From NCBI RefSeq assembly GCF_017573505.1, contig NZ_JAGEOJ010000003.1:62001-126000 (forward strand): 64,000 nt of DNA, written 5' to 3'. The DNA comes from Actinomadura barringtoniae. Lineage in GTDB: Bacteria; Actinomycetota; Actinomycetes; Streptosporangiales; Streptosporangiaceae. This document shows positions 18,738-28,482 of the stretch, in pieces. Both the position numbers and the translations under genes were made by a program. Under the pieces are notes generated by a model, which was not told the DNA's origin, ran no database searches, and saw only the letters and a list, made by a program, of their open reading frames with translations. Within the stretch, counting starts at the first letter, position 1, and the number at the start of each line of letters is the position of its first letter.

Positions 18738-19916
18738 TCAGCCGGAGATGCGGGCGGCGACCTGCGGGTTGACGCGGACCGCGCCCTTCAGGTTGCGGGT
18801 GTAGACGTTCTGGACCTGGACGACCGTGCCGGTGTGCGGGGCCACGATCATCTTCCCGTCGCCGACGTAGAGGGCGATGTGGGAGATGTAGCCGGGCGCG
18901 GTCGGGTCGTTCGCCCAGATGAGCATGTCGCCCGGCTGCGCCTTGGAGTACGGGATCACCCAGCCGGCGCGGGCCTGGTCGGCGGCGACGCGCGGAAGCC
19001 TGATCCCGGCCCTGGCGAACGCGTACTGCATGAGGCCGGAGCAGTCGTAACCGCCCTCGCCCTCGGACTCGCCGCCCCAGACGTAGGGCCAGCCGAGGCG
19101 GGTGGAGGCGGCCTTGATGACCGTCTGCACCTGCTGGGCCGTCATGACCTGGCCGTGCGCGGTCGGCAGCTTCCCGGCGGACGGGTAGTCGATCTTGGGG
19201 TTGACCTCCACCGCGCGCGCCTGCTTCGGCAGCGTCTTGCGGAGGTACTTGATGAGCTTGCCGGTGTTGACCTTGGGCGAGCTGATCAGCAGTGCGTTGG
19301 AGGTCGGCATGCCGAGGGCCTGCGCGGTCGAGTGCGAGATGACCGCGTCGACGTCGGCGATGCCCATGGTGGCGTACGCGCCGACGCGCAGCTGGGTCTG
19401 GCGGGCCTTGCCGCCGACCGGGATCTGGCTGCCGAGTTGCACGCCGCCGTCGCTGCCCATGGTGAACGAGATCGCCACGTCGCCGCCGGCGATGTTGCGC
19501 CACAGCGCGTCCGACTGCGCGGTCGGCTTCGGCGTGTAGTTACGGAACGTGGACGGGTCGACGCCCAGCAGGCCGACGCGCTTGCCCGCGACCTGCGCCT
19601 GGACGGCGTCCACGGACTCGACGCCGGCGACGCCCTTGATGCGGCGGATCTTCTCGGCGACGTCGGGCGGCAGCGTGGACGGGGCGGCGACCAGCACGTG
19701 CGGGGTGAGGCGCTTGCCCTCGGGGGCCACGGCGTTCGGCGACAGGTTGGAGTTGCCGGACGCGACGACGAACTGGTTCTTGGTCTGGGTACGTGCTGCG
19801 GGCGCGTCGCCGCTCTGCTGACTGTGCGCGACCAGGACCGCGCCGTTGACGGCGAGCGTGGTCAGTACCGAAACGCCGATGATCGTCGGTAGGACCCGGC
19901 GGTTCGGCTTGCGCAC
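18738..19916 (-). CDS. NlpC/P60 peptidoglycan hydrolase with an N-terminal MacB-like outer domain
   Basis: The GTG at 19916, seven bases after GAGGGAG, gives 392 residues. A signal anchor at residues 9-30 precedes a region (about 60-240) that resembles the extracytoplasmic domain of FtsX/MacB permeases (VAGVESVDAVQAQVAG, VGLLGVDPSTF). The C-terminal 130 residues are an NlpC/P60 cysteine peptidase with YDCSGLMQ (C292), SHIALYVG and APHTG, giving the Cys-His-His triad. It should cut stem peptides in the cell wall. FtsEX-type proteins activate NlpC/P60 hydrolases in Gram-positives, so a one-chain combination is notable. Two dyads lie upstream at 20048-20098. Confidence 0.85.
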   Translation of the reverse strand: MRKPNRRVLPTIIGVSVLTTLAVNGAVLVAHSQQSGDAPAARTQTKNQFVVASGNSNLSPNAVAPEGKRLTPHVLVAAPSTLPPDVAEKIRRIKGVAGVESVDAVQAQVAGKRVGLLGVDPSTFRNYTPKPTAQSDALWRNIAGGDVAISFTMGSDGGVQLGSQIPVGGKARQTQLRVGAYATMGIADVDAVISHSTAQALGMPTSNALLISSPKVNTGKLIKYLRKTLPKQARAVEVNPKIDYPSAGKLPTAHGQVMTAQQVQTVIKAASTRLGWPYVWGGESEGEGGYDCSGLMQYAFARAGIRLPRVAADQARAGWVIPYSKAQPGDMLIWANDPTAPGYISHIALYVGDGKMIVAPHTGTVVQVQNVYTRNLKGAVRVNPQVAARISG

Positions 19917-20047
19917 GTCTGCACTCCCTCGTTCGCGGCCCTTGCCGGCTCCACGACTATGACCCAGAAACGGGACCATCGTCCAGATACCCAGCGCCTC
20001 ACGCGCCACCCCGATACGGATGGCCGCAAAGCGTAAGCCCCATCTCC

Positions 20048-20098
20048 GTTACCCATTGGTAACACCATGGCCTGGTGAGATCAAGGTCACCATCTCAC
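20048..20098 (-). promoter_or_regulatory. Two palindromes upstream of the NlpC/P60 gene
   Basis: GTTACC-N4-GGTAAC (20048-20063) and GTGAGAT-N10-ATCTCAC (20075-20098) are both perfect and lie in an AT-richer strip 130-180 bases before the start codon. The first contains GTAAC cores like those reported for MtrA boxes, though in inverted rather than direct orientation. Confidence 0.5.
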
Positions 20099-20118
20099 AA
20101 AATGGACGGGCGATCCAA

Positions 20119-22206
20119 TTATCCTCGCAGCTCACGGGTCAGATCGACCACGGTCGTGACCGGCATCCTGCACACGAATCCACGGCAGACATAGGCCGCC
20201 GGCGAACCGTTCACCGGCTCCCTCCCGGCCAGCAGCGGCACATCGGAGGTCCCCGGCCGCCCGACGCTCACGACCGTGCCGGGCGAGGTCGCCATGAGCG
20301 CCGCCTCGTGCAGCGCGGCCCGTTCGTCGCCGTCCTCGCCGACGATCGCGACCTCCAGCGGACCGGAGACAAACGCCTCCGCGACCGCCAGGCCCCATCC
20401 GACGAACCGCGCGTGCTTCTCCGCGAGCAGCGAGGCGACGGCCAGCGCTTGCCCGGCCGCGTCCCGGTGCCGCACCGATCCCGTGAGGGCGGAGTACGAC
20501 AGCAGCGCGCCCGCCGCCGCGAACTGGCCCGAGGGCGTCGCGTTGTCGGTCGGGTCCTGCGGGCGGCGGAAGAGCGACTCGGCGTCGTCGGCGGTGTCGT
20601 AGAAGCCCCCGGAGCCGTCCCCGAACCGTTCAAGAATGGTGTTCAGGAACCCGGCCGCGAGCCGCACCCAGCCGACGCCGCCGGTCACGCTGTGCAACGC
20701 CAGCAGGCCCTCGGCCACGTTCGCGTAGTCCTCCAGCACCCCGGCGTTGGCGCCTGCCCTGCCGTCCTTGGACGTACGAACGAGCCGCCCGCCGGCGTCG
20801 CCGCCCCCGCCCCCGCCGCCGGCGTCGCTCCCGCTCGCGTCGCCCGCGTTCACGCTCGCGCCCTCGGCGCCCGCGCCCTCTCCCGCGCTCGCGCTCGCGT
20901 GGAGTCGTTCGATCAGGCCTGCGATCTCCTCGGCGGCGGCGACCAGGTCCGGGCGGTCGAACAGTGCCCCGCACTCGGCCAGCGCAGCCACCGCCAGGCC
21001 GTTCCACGCGGCCACGACCTTGTCGTCCCGCGCGGGCGGAACGCGCCGGTCCCGGGCCTCCAGCAGCAGGTCGCGAACGCGCTCGTAGCGTTCGGCGTCG
21101 TCAGGGTCGGCCAGGAGCTGCAGCACCGAGCTCCCGTGCTCGAACGTGCCCTCTCCGGTGACCTCGAACAACCGAGCCGCGAAATCGCCGTCCTCCGCCC
21201 CGAGGACCTCGCGCAGCTGCTCGGCCGTCCACACATAGAACTTGCCCTCGACGCCCTCGCTGTCGGCGTCCAGTGCGGACGCGAGCCCACCCTCGGGAGT
21301 ACGCAGGTCCCGTAGCATCCACTCGCAGGTCTCCAGCGCGATCCGCCGCGCGAACGGGTTGCCGGTGAGCCGCCACCAGTGCGCGTAGACGCGGGCGAGC
21401 AGCGCGTTGTCGTACAGCATCTTCTCGAAGTGCGGCACCACCCAGGACGCGTCCACCGAGTAGCGCGCGAAACCGCCGCCGAGCTGGTCGTACATCCCGC
21501 CGCGCGCCATCGCCTCCAGCGTGTGCCCGGCCATCGCCAGCGCCTCGGCGTCGCCCGTGCGCGCGTTGTGCCGCAGCAGGAACTCCAGCGCCATCGACGG
21601 CGGGAACTTGGGCGCCCCGCCGAAGCCGCCCCGCGCCCTGTCGTACGACCCGGCGAGCGTCCGGACTGCGGCCTCGAGCCGTTCCTCGTCCGGGGCCTGC
21701 GCCGCCTGCGCGCCGCCGCCGATCGGGCCGCGCGAGGTCAGCGCCTCGACGACCTGCCGGCCCTGGCCGACGACCTCGTCGCGTTGCTCGGTCCACGCCT
21801 TGGTGATGGCGTTCAGGAGCCCCTGGAACTGCGGCCGCGGGAAATAGGTGCCGCAGTAGAACGGATGCCCGTCCGGCGTCATGAAGACCGTCATGGGCCA
21901 GCCGCCCTGCCCGGTCATGGCCTGCGTCGCCTCCATATAGACGGCGTCGACGTCGGGCCGTTCCTCGCGATCCACCTTGATGTTGACGAACAGCGAGTTC
22001 ATGAGCTGGGCGGTCGGCCCGTCCTCGAACGACTGGTGCGCCATGACGTGGCACCAGTGGCACGCGGCGTACCCGACCGACAGCAGGATCGGAACGTCGC
22101 GGCGGCGCGCCTCGGCGAACGCCTCGTCGCTCCATTCCCACCAGTCGACCGGGTTGTCCGCGTGCTGCAACAAGTAGGGGCTCGTCGCGTCCTTGAGGCG
22201 GTTCAT
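20119..22206 (-). CDS. DUF255 / YyaL-type thioredoxin-domain protein
   Basis: The N-terminal 170 residues are a DUF255 thioredoxin-like domain, starting [19 protein letters not shown] and holding the redox pair C49/C52 in CHWC. The rest (to residue 695) is an alpha/alpha toroid like that of N-acylglucosamine epimerase and cellulase folds. Family members include animal spermatogenesis-associated protein 20 and mycobacterial Rv1084; their chemistry is unsettled. An insertion of about 45 residues rich in Ala, Gly and Ser near residue 430-475 is low-complexity and probably a flexible loop. The inner ATG at 22206 is used because family members begin there. It has no signal peptide. Confidence 0.93.
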   Translation of the reverse strand: MNRLKDATSPYLLQHADNPVDWWEWSDEAFAEARRRDVPILLSVGYAACHWCHVMAHQSFEDGPTAQLMNSLFVNIKVDREERPDVDAVYMEATQAMTGQGGWPMTVFMTPDGHPFYCGTYFPRPQFQGLLNAITKAWTEQRDEVVGQGRQVVEALTSRGPIGGGAQAAQAPDEERLEAAVRTLAGSYDRARGGFGGAPKFPPSMALEFLLRHNARTGDAEALAMAGHTLEAMARGGMYDQLGGGFARYSVDASWVVPHFEKMLYDNALLARVYAHWWRLTGNPFARRIALETCEWMLRDLRTPEGGLASALDADSEGVEGKFYVWTAEQLREVLGAEDGDFAARLFEVTGEGTFEHGSSVLQLLADPDDAERYERVRDLLLEARDRRVPPARDDKVVAAWNGLAVAALAECGALFDRPDLVAAAEEIAGLIERLHASASAGEGAGAEGASVNAGDASGSDAGGGGGGGDAGGRLVRTSKDGRAGANAGVLEDYANVAEGLLALHSVTGGVGWVRLAAGFLNTILERFGDGSGGFYDTADDAESLFRRPQDPTDNATPSGQFAAAGALLSYSALTGSVRHRDAAGQALAVASLLAEKHARFVGWGLAVAEAFVSGPLEVAIVGEDGDERAALHEAALMATSPGTVVSVGRPGTSDVPLLAGREPVNGSPAAYVCRGFVCRMPVTTVVDLTRELRG

Positions 22207-22249
22207 GCGTCCGATCCTGCCCCATGCGGCCACGACCTACCCGGGCGGC

Positions 22250-23605
<1,356 letters not shown>

Positions 23606-23621
23606 GTGTATGTCGTGCCCC

Positions 23622-24536
23622 TCAACTCGGCGCTTTATAGATCTTGACCCAGTCGACGTACATCGTGACCCACTTCGGGGTGGAGCGCGTACGGCAGAAG
23701 CCCGGTCCGCGGTCGCAGACCTGGTCGTTCTGCAGGGCCAGGCCCATCTTGCTCCGCTCGGGCGTCAGCGGGCCGCGGTAGGTCCAGGCCTTCTTCCCGT
23801 CCACCCAGAACGTGAAGCCGCCGCGGAGCCAGTCCAGGGCGTAGGTGTGCCACTGCGTCGCGTCCCGCTTGACGATCTTCTGGCGCTGGGTGTCCTTGGG
23901 GCCGTAGTGGAGGAACATCCCGACGCTCTGCCGGGTCGAGTCGATGATCTCGGCGAAGTCGACCTCGGCGAACTCGGGGCGGCCGAAGACCTTGGGCCAC
24001 AGCAGCGCGACCGCCGAGTAGCCGACCCCGCGTTCGGCCCGCATCCGCACCTCCCAGCGGCCGTGCGTGAGGTTCAGCCGGGACGCGACGCCGCCCGACA
24101 GGTCCTTGCCGCCGTAGATCCCGCCGGTCAGCTTGAGCGTGCCGTCCTCGACCTTGGTCGCGGCCCTCGTACGCGGGTTCACCCGGTCGTCCGGCGAGTC
24201 GTAGACGACCCACGTGGAGGAGTCGATCTTGGTGCCGTCGAAGCCGTCCTCGACCACGGGCCTGCCCCAGTAGGAGGGCGTGCTCCCCTGGGCGGGCGCC
24301 CCGACCGGATGCGGGCTCGGCGGAGCGCTGCTCGCGCCCGGAGCCGCGTTCGGCACGGCGTTCGGCGCGGCGTTCGGCCCGGTGCTCGGTGCCGGGGCCG
24401 CCGACTGATCTGGCGCCTGCGGAGGAACGGCCGAACGACCCGAATGCGCGTCGTTCTTCCCTGTCGAGCCGCACGCGGTGAGAGGCAACAGCAGGATGAG
24501 AGCCCCTGCTAGCCGGGGTGTCCCCGATGGCCACAT
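23622..24536 (-). CDS. Secreted GH16-family glycoside hydrolase lipoprotein
   Basis: The ATG at 24536 gives 304 residues with a lipoprotein signal, LLLPLTAC, predicting acylation at the Cys after cleavage. A Pro/Ala/Asn spacer of about 70 residues leads to a concanavalin-like GH16 domain with the catalytic EVDFAE motif (nucleophile E191, D193, acid/base E196). Enzymes of this family cut beta-1,3- or 1,3-1,4-glucans, or act as transglycosylases. The aromatic and KDATQWHTYALDW segments fit the fold. There is no carbohydrate-binding module. The gene's open frame extends upstream into the rnz gene, but without a start site. The exact glycan cannot be told. Confidence 0.85.
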   Translation of the reverse strand: MWPSGTPRLAGALILLLPLTACGSTGKNDAHSGRSAVPPQAPDQSAAPAPSTGPNAAPNAVPNAAPGASSAPPSPHPVGAPAQGSTPSYWGRPVVEDGFDGTKIDSSTWVVYDSPDDRVNPRTRAATKVEDGTLKLTGGIYGGKDLSGGVASRLNLTHGRWEVRMRAERGVGYSAVALLWPKVFGRPEFAEVDFAEIIDSTRQSVGMFLHYGPKDTQRQKIVKRDATQWHTYALDWLRGGFTFWVDGKKAWTYRGPLTPERSKMGLALQNDQVCDRGPGFCRTRSTPKWVTMYVDWVKIYKAPS

Positions 24537-24612
24537 GACCCCATGAGAACAGTGCGAAGCCACGGAATCACGGAAGATGCCGATAGTTGCCTCACGCTTG
24601 CGTTCTTGCCCG

Positions 24613-25557
24613 TCAAGGCGTTGAATCCCGGCGCCTCGGAGGCATCGCGATCCGGTCCAGATCGTGCACCAGCACGATCTCGCCGGCGTACGCGGCCGCA
24701 GCCTGCTCGACGAAACGCGGTTCCTCATCCGCCTTGTAGCGCTCGGAGATGTGCGTCAGCACCAGGCGCCGCACGCCCGCCAGCGCCGCGACCTGGCCCG
24801 CCTGCAAGGCCGTGAGGTGACCGTATTCGGCCGCCAGCGCGGCGTCCTCGTCCAGGAACGTCGACTCGATGACCAGCAAATCGACTCCCGCCGCCAGTTC
24901 GTGCACGCCTTCGCACAGCCGGGTGTCCATGATGAACGCGACCTTCTGCCCGGGCCTGCGCACGCTGCACTCCTCCAGCGTGACCACGGTCCCGTCGGGC
25001 AGCGTCACCCGCCCCTCCTGCTGCAACCGCCCGACGAGCGGCCCCCGTACGCCCTTGGCCGCGAGCTTCCCCGGCAGCATGGTGACCCCGTCAGGCTCCT
25101 CAAGCCGATACCCATATGACTCGACCGGATGCGAAAGCCTCCGCGCGCTCAGGCTGAACGGCGCGTCCCCGGTCTCGAGCGCCATCCGCTCCCCCGAAAC
25201 CGGCTGCTCCACGATGACATCGGTGTCGCGGAAGGCAGTCGCATGCCTCAGCCGTTCCCAGTAGACGGCCCCGCTGGCCGGATAGACGGCATCGACCCGG
25301 TGCTCGACCCCATCCCGGGCGATGCGCTGCACGATCCCGGGCACCCCCAGGCAGTGGTCGCCGTGGAAGTGCGTCACGCAGATCCAGGTCACATCGTTGG
25401 CCGACACCCCCGCGAAGGCCATCTGCCGCTGCGTTCCCTCGCCCGGGTCGAAGAGCAGCCCATGCCCGTCCCACCGCAGCAGGTAGCCGTTGTGGTTACG
25501 GGACTTGGTGGGCACCGCGCTGGCGGAGCCGAGGACGACGAGATCGCGAACCGACAT
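24613..25557 (-). CDS. rnz: Ribonuclease Z (tRNA 3' processing endonuclease)
   Basis: This metallo-beta-lactamase-fold enzyme trims the 3' trailer of tRNA precursors in the cytosol. The zinc motif THFHGDH (H63, H65, D67, H68) is intact, with SASAVPT at the start, FIMDTRLC and LVLTHISERY later. The 314 residues match the usual length. It is a single-domain RNase Z. The GH16 lipoprotein starts 77 bases after its stop on the same strand, and the PPOX gene diverges 91 bases upstream. Confidence 0.95.
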   Translation of the reverse strand: MSVRDLVVLGSASAVPTKSRNHNGYLLRWDGHGLLFDPGEGTQRQMAFAGVSANDVTWICVTHFHGDHCLGVPGIVQRIARDGVEHRVDAVYPASGAVYWERLRHATAFRDTDVIVEQPVSGERMALETGDAPFSLSARRLSHPVESYGYRLEEPDGVTMLPGKLAAKGVRGPLVGRLQQEGRVTLPDGTVVTLEECSVRRPGQKVAFIMDTRLCEGVHELAAGVDLLVIESTFLDEDAALAAEYGHLTALQAGQVAALAGVRRLVLTHISERYKADEEPRFVEQAAAAYAGEIVLVHDLDRIAMPPRRRDSTP

Positions 25558-25648
25558 CCCCCTATGGTGCCGGTGCGAACCCCTGGTAAGCAGGCGGTTA
25601 TCCTGGCCGCGTCACCGGCGCGACACCCCCCGTACGCAAGGAGACCCC

Positions 25649-26122
25649 GTGGCCAGCAAGCGCGACAAGATCAAGATGACCGCCGACGAGGTCACCGCGT
25701 TCCTCTCCGCCTCTTCCAAGGTGCAGGTCGCGACCGTCGGCAAGGACGGCGAGCCGCACCTGGTCACCATGTTCTACGCGCTGCTCGACGGCAAGATCGC
25801 GTTCTCCACGTACAAGAGCTCGCAGAAGGTCGTGAACCTGCGCCGCAACCCGACCATGACCTGCCTGGTCGAGGACGGCACCGAGTACGACCAGCTGCGC
25901 GGGGTGGCCCTCTACGGCCAGGGCCGGATCGTCGAGGACCCCGACGTCCGCCTCCAGGTCGGCGCCGTCGTCGGCGCCCGCCTCGCCGGCATGCCCGTCC
26001 CCGAGATGGGCGCCCCCATCGACCCCGAGTTCGCCGCCGCCCTGGAACAGTCCCTGGCCAAGCGCGTCATCATCGTCATGGAGCCCGACCGCATCACCAC
26101 CTGGGACCACCGCAAGGCCTGA
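25649..26122 (+). CDS. PPOX-class split-barrel flavin/F420-dependent protein
   Basis: The GTG at 25649, preceded by AAGGAG at six bases, gives 157 residues. The sequence VQVATVGKDGEPHLVTMFYALLDGKIAFST, of which KDGEPHLV is diagnostic, fits the pyridoxamine 5'-phosphate oxidase-like split barrel that binds FMN or F420. A KSSQKVVNLRRNP segment, typical of the F420-dependent group, contacts the cofactor phosphate. The likely role is a reduction using F420H2; the substrate is unknown. The longer frame 5' of the GTG overlaps the divergent rnz gene and is not used. Confidence 0.88.
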   Translation: MASKRDKIKMTADEVTAFLSASSKVQVATVGKDGEPHLVTMFYALLDGKIAFSTYKSSQKVVNLRRNPTMTCLVEDGTEYDQLRGVALYGQGRIVEDPDVRLQVGAVVGARLAGMPVPEMGAPIDPEFAAALEQSLAKRVIIVMEPDRITTWDHRKA

Positions 26123-26202
26123 CCTACTCCCCGGAACCATCGATAGAGGACACCGCGTCCGATTACTGTCGAGCCAGGTGTTCTCGCGACGGGGAGAAGT
26201 GC

Positions 26203-26589
26203 ATGGATCCGATCACGGCGTCAGCCCTCACCGCAGTCCTCCTCAAGGTCGGCGAAGGCGCCACCGGCGAGGCCGGCAAGCAGCTCTGGGAGAAGTTCAC
26301 CGGCCTGGTGAAGACCGCTTTCGGCCGCACCGCCCCCGAAGTCTCCGCCGCCCAAGAACTACAAACAGGCAACGCCGACCAGACCCAGGTCGAGTCCCTG
26401 GCCCAAGCCGTGGTCGCCATGTCCGAACGCGACCCCGAGCTGGCCCAGGGACTCCGCGCCTGGATCGCCGAGGCCGAGCAGCCCGCCTCCACCGGCAACG
26501 TCACCAACACCATCTCCGGCAACGCCAAGGTCACCGGCAGCGTCATCCAAGGCCGCGACTTCCACGGCAACATCAACCTCGGCAACTGA
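26203..26589 (+). CDS. Small helical protein with a C-terminal amyloid-signalling-like motif
   Basis: The 128-residue product starts MDPITASALTAVLLK, after GGGGAGAA seven bases upstream. The first 95 residues are predicted helical, with an early hydrophobic helix and a KQLWEKFTGLVKTAF amphipathic helix. The tail GNVTNTISGNAKVTGSVIQG plus RDFHGNINLGN has the alternating N/G/V pattern (VxGxVIQxRDxxGxI) of bacterial amyloid signalling motifs, which resemble RHIM. In known cases a Bell-type helical domain is joined to such a motif and is the pore-forming effector of an NLR. No NLR partner is in this window. The assignment is by pattern only. Confidence 0.6.
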   Translation: MDPITASALTAVLLKVGEGATGEAGKQLWEKFTGLVKTAFGRTAPEVSAAQELQTGNADQTQVESLAQAVVAMSERDPELAQGLRAWIAEAEQPASTGNVTNTISGNAKVTGSVIQGRDFHGNINLGN

Positions 26590-26648
26590 CCCCGAACTGA
26601 CCTCTGACCCCGAACTGACCTCGGAAGACCTGCCCAGAGCCGATCCCG

Positions 26649-27767
26649 TCACTCGTCGGGAGGCTCTGGCGGTTCCCAGCTCTTGTCCCAGACCCACCGA
26701 GGTGCGAGCTGCTGCCTGGAAGCGTTGCTCCAGTCGGCCGTCTTCACGAGCTCGAAGTACTGGCGTGTGCCCGGGCGTAGGCCCGCGTTCTTGCGTCCCG
26801 GCGTCACCAGAACACCCTGCCGCGCGGTGAGGCGCCCCGTGGACGGGTCGATGAAGAGCTGCCACTCGATCGTCCCGTAGTCGCGGCTCGTCTGGCGCAT
26901 CGCGACCGCCCGGCCCCTCCGCCCCTCGGCGTCGGTCGCGTCGACCATCCGGACGTTCTTCAGGCTCGCGAGGATCCGGTAGGTCGCGATGCGCAGCCGG
27001 TCCGGTACCGGCAGATCCGTGATGATGATCGGCGCGTTGACGAACAGGTAGAGGTCGGGATCGTGCAGCCGCTTGTGGTCGAACTTGGTCGCGTAGTTCA
27101 GGATCCACGCGCGCAGCTCGGACGGGTCCGCGGGCAGTTGTGCCACCTCGGGCACGCCGATGTCGAACATCGCGCCCTCGTCCGTGCCCGGCGTGAGCTC
27201 CTGCTCCACCGGGGGTTCCACGCCGAGTTCGGAGGCGTCGGGCGCCCAGTCCGCGGTCCACTCGGCCTTGTCGGACGGCCCGGCGGGCCGCACCTTGATC
27301 TCGTCGCCGTCCCAGTCGTCGCCCCCGCCCTCCCCCGCCAGCTCGTACGCGTCGCGGCTCACCTCGACGGTGTAGCGGACGTTCGGCCTGCGGGGGGACT
27401 TCACCACGCTGGTGGTGCCGCGCACCGTGTGCACGTACCAGAACCGTCCGCTCGTGCTGTGCCGCGCCTTGCCGTCGGCCGCCGCGAGCAGGAACGACGC
27501 CGCCGGCCCGTCCTGCCCGGCCAGCGGCTCGGGCCGGTAGAGCGGGCGGGTCTCCCAGGCGTGGAACCCGAAGCCGGCGGCCACCAGGCCGGCGGCCGTC
27601 CCCACCGCCACGATCAGCCGTCCCGGCAGCCCGCGCAGCCTCGGCAGCGATGGACGCCGGCGTCCGGCGACCTCCAGCAGGCGGCGCCTGGCCTGCTCGG
27701 TGACCACGAGTGAGGGCGAGCGTTCGGGCGCGAGCAGCGCACCGATCCGCGTCAGGTCGTCATCCAT
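26649..27767 (-). CDS. CU044_5270-type membrane protein, partner of ECF sigma module 2
   Basis: The ATG at 27767 follows AAGGAGG by six bases and overlaps the end of the sigma gene by eight bases. The 372-residue protein has a short cytosolic N-terminus (MDDDLTRIGALLAP), a transmembrane helix about residues 51-73 and a large outer domain with FWYVHTVRGTTSVVKSPRR near the start and WQLFIDPSTGRLTARQGV near the end. This matches the actinobacterial CU044_5270 family as I remember it, whose members commonly follow ECF sigma genes. It may sense envelope state and restrain the sigma factor. It resembles the 8262 protein in layout. Confidence 0.82.
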   Translation of the reverse strand: MDDDLTRIGALLAPERSPSLVVTEQARRRLLEVAGRRRPSLPRLRGLPGRLIVAVGTAAGLVAAGFGFHAWETRPLYRPEPLAGQDGPAASFLLAAADGKARHSTSGRFWYVHTVRGTTSVVKSPRRPNVRYTVEVSRDAYELAGEGGGDDWDGDEIKVRPAGPSDKAEWTADWAPDASELGVEPPVEQELTPGTDEGAMFDIGVPEVAQLPADPSELRAWILNYATKFDHKRLHDPDLYLFVNAPIIITDLPVPDRLRIATYRILASLKNVRMVDATDAEGRRGRAVAMRQTSRDYGTIEWQLFIDPSTGRLTARQGVLVTPGRKNAGLRPGTRQYFELVKTADWSNASRQQLAPRWVWDKSWEPPEPPDE

Positions 27768-28476
27768 GGTCGCCTCCTTCGATGCGAGCGGGGTCGGCCA
27801 CACTCGTGGGGTCGACGTCGCCGTTGGGGTCGACCACGCTCGTGGGGTCGACGCCGCCCAGCGCCTCCCGGATCTGCCTGCGGGCCCTGCTCAGCCGCGA
27901 GCAGACCGTTCCGTACTTGACGCCGAGGGCGGCCGCGACCTCCGGGTAGCTGAGGCCGGCGAGGGCGACCAGCAGCAGAACGTCGCGGTCGACGGCGGCC
28001 AGACGGGCCAGGGCCGGGCTCAGGCCGGCGTCCCCGGCCGCGACCGCGTCCGTCACCCGCTCTTCGTGCCCCTCGATCACGCCGCCCGGGTCCAGCCGCG
28101 CCATCGCGCGGTAGCGCCGCAGCTCCGAGCGGCGGTGGCGGCCGATCAGCCGGGTCGCGATGCCGAAGAGCCACGGCCGCGCCGACACCTGGCCGGGGTC
28201 GAAGGTGACCCGGCGCCGGAACGCGATCAGGAAGACGTCCGCGGCGATGTCGTCGGCCGCGTCGGCGCCGAGCCGCCGGTCCACGTAGCGGTGGATCTCG
28301 GCGTAGTGGCGGTCGAAGATCACGGCGAAGCGTTCCGGCTCGCGCCGGGACGCGTCGATGATCTCGGCGTCGGATCCCTCGGCAGGGGCCCGGCGCCGGA
28401 TGCCCCTTCGGGAGCTTCGGACTGCGGTCACACTTCTACTTGCCCGCAGCCCGCCGGACCCTTCTCGCCCGGCCAT
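27760..28476 (-). CDS. ECF-type RNA polymerase sigma factor (module 2)
   Basis: This 238-residue sigma factor has region 2 (FAVIFDRHYAEIHRYVDRRL, DDIAADVFLIAFRRR) and region 4 (DRDVLLLVALAGLSYPEVAA, VKYGTVCSRLSRARRQIREAL). A basic, disordered N-terminus of about 45 residues and a short Asp/Pro tail (VDPTSV repeated) lie outside the core. It begins six bases after the LtrA stop and overlaps the next gene by eight bases. It thus belongs to the mca-led run of genes. The start has no strong Shine-Dalgarno sequence; GTG codons 12-20 residues in are alternatives. Confidence 0.9.
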   Translation of the reverse strand: MAGREGSGGLRASRSVTAVRSSRRGIRRRAPAEGSDAEIIDASRREPERFAVIFDRHYAEIHRYVDRRLGADAADDIAADVFLIAFRRRVTFDPGQVSARPWLFGIATRLIGRHRRSELRRYRAMARLDPGGVIEGHEERVTDAVAAGDAGLSPALARLAAVDRDVLLLVALAGLSYPEVAAALGVKYGTVCSRLSRARRQIREALGGVDPTSVVDPNGDVDPTSVADPARIEGGDHG

Positions 28477-28482
28477 CGCCCG

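Noticed and set aside
20020..21315. 431-codon plus-strand open frame opposite the DUF255 gene
   Set aside because: It is antisense to the DUF255 protein with its CHWC motif and shows only compositionally biased sequence.
25129..26202. N-terminal extension of the small amyloid-like protein
   Set aside because: The frame upstream of 26203 lies antisense to rnz and over the PPOX gene in another frame, with Arg/Pro-biased sequence.
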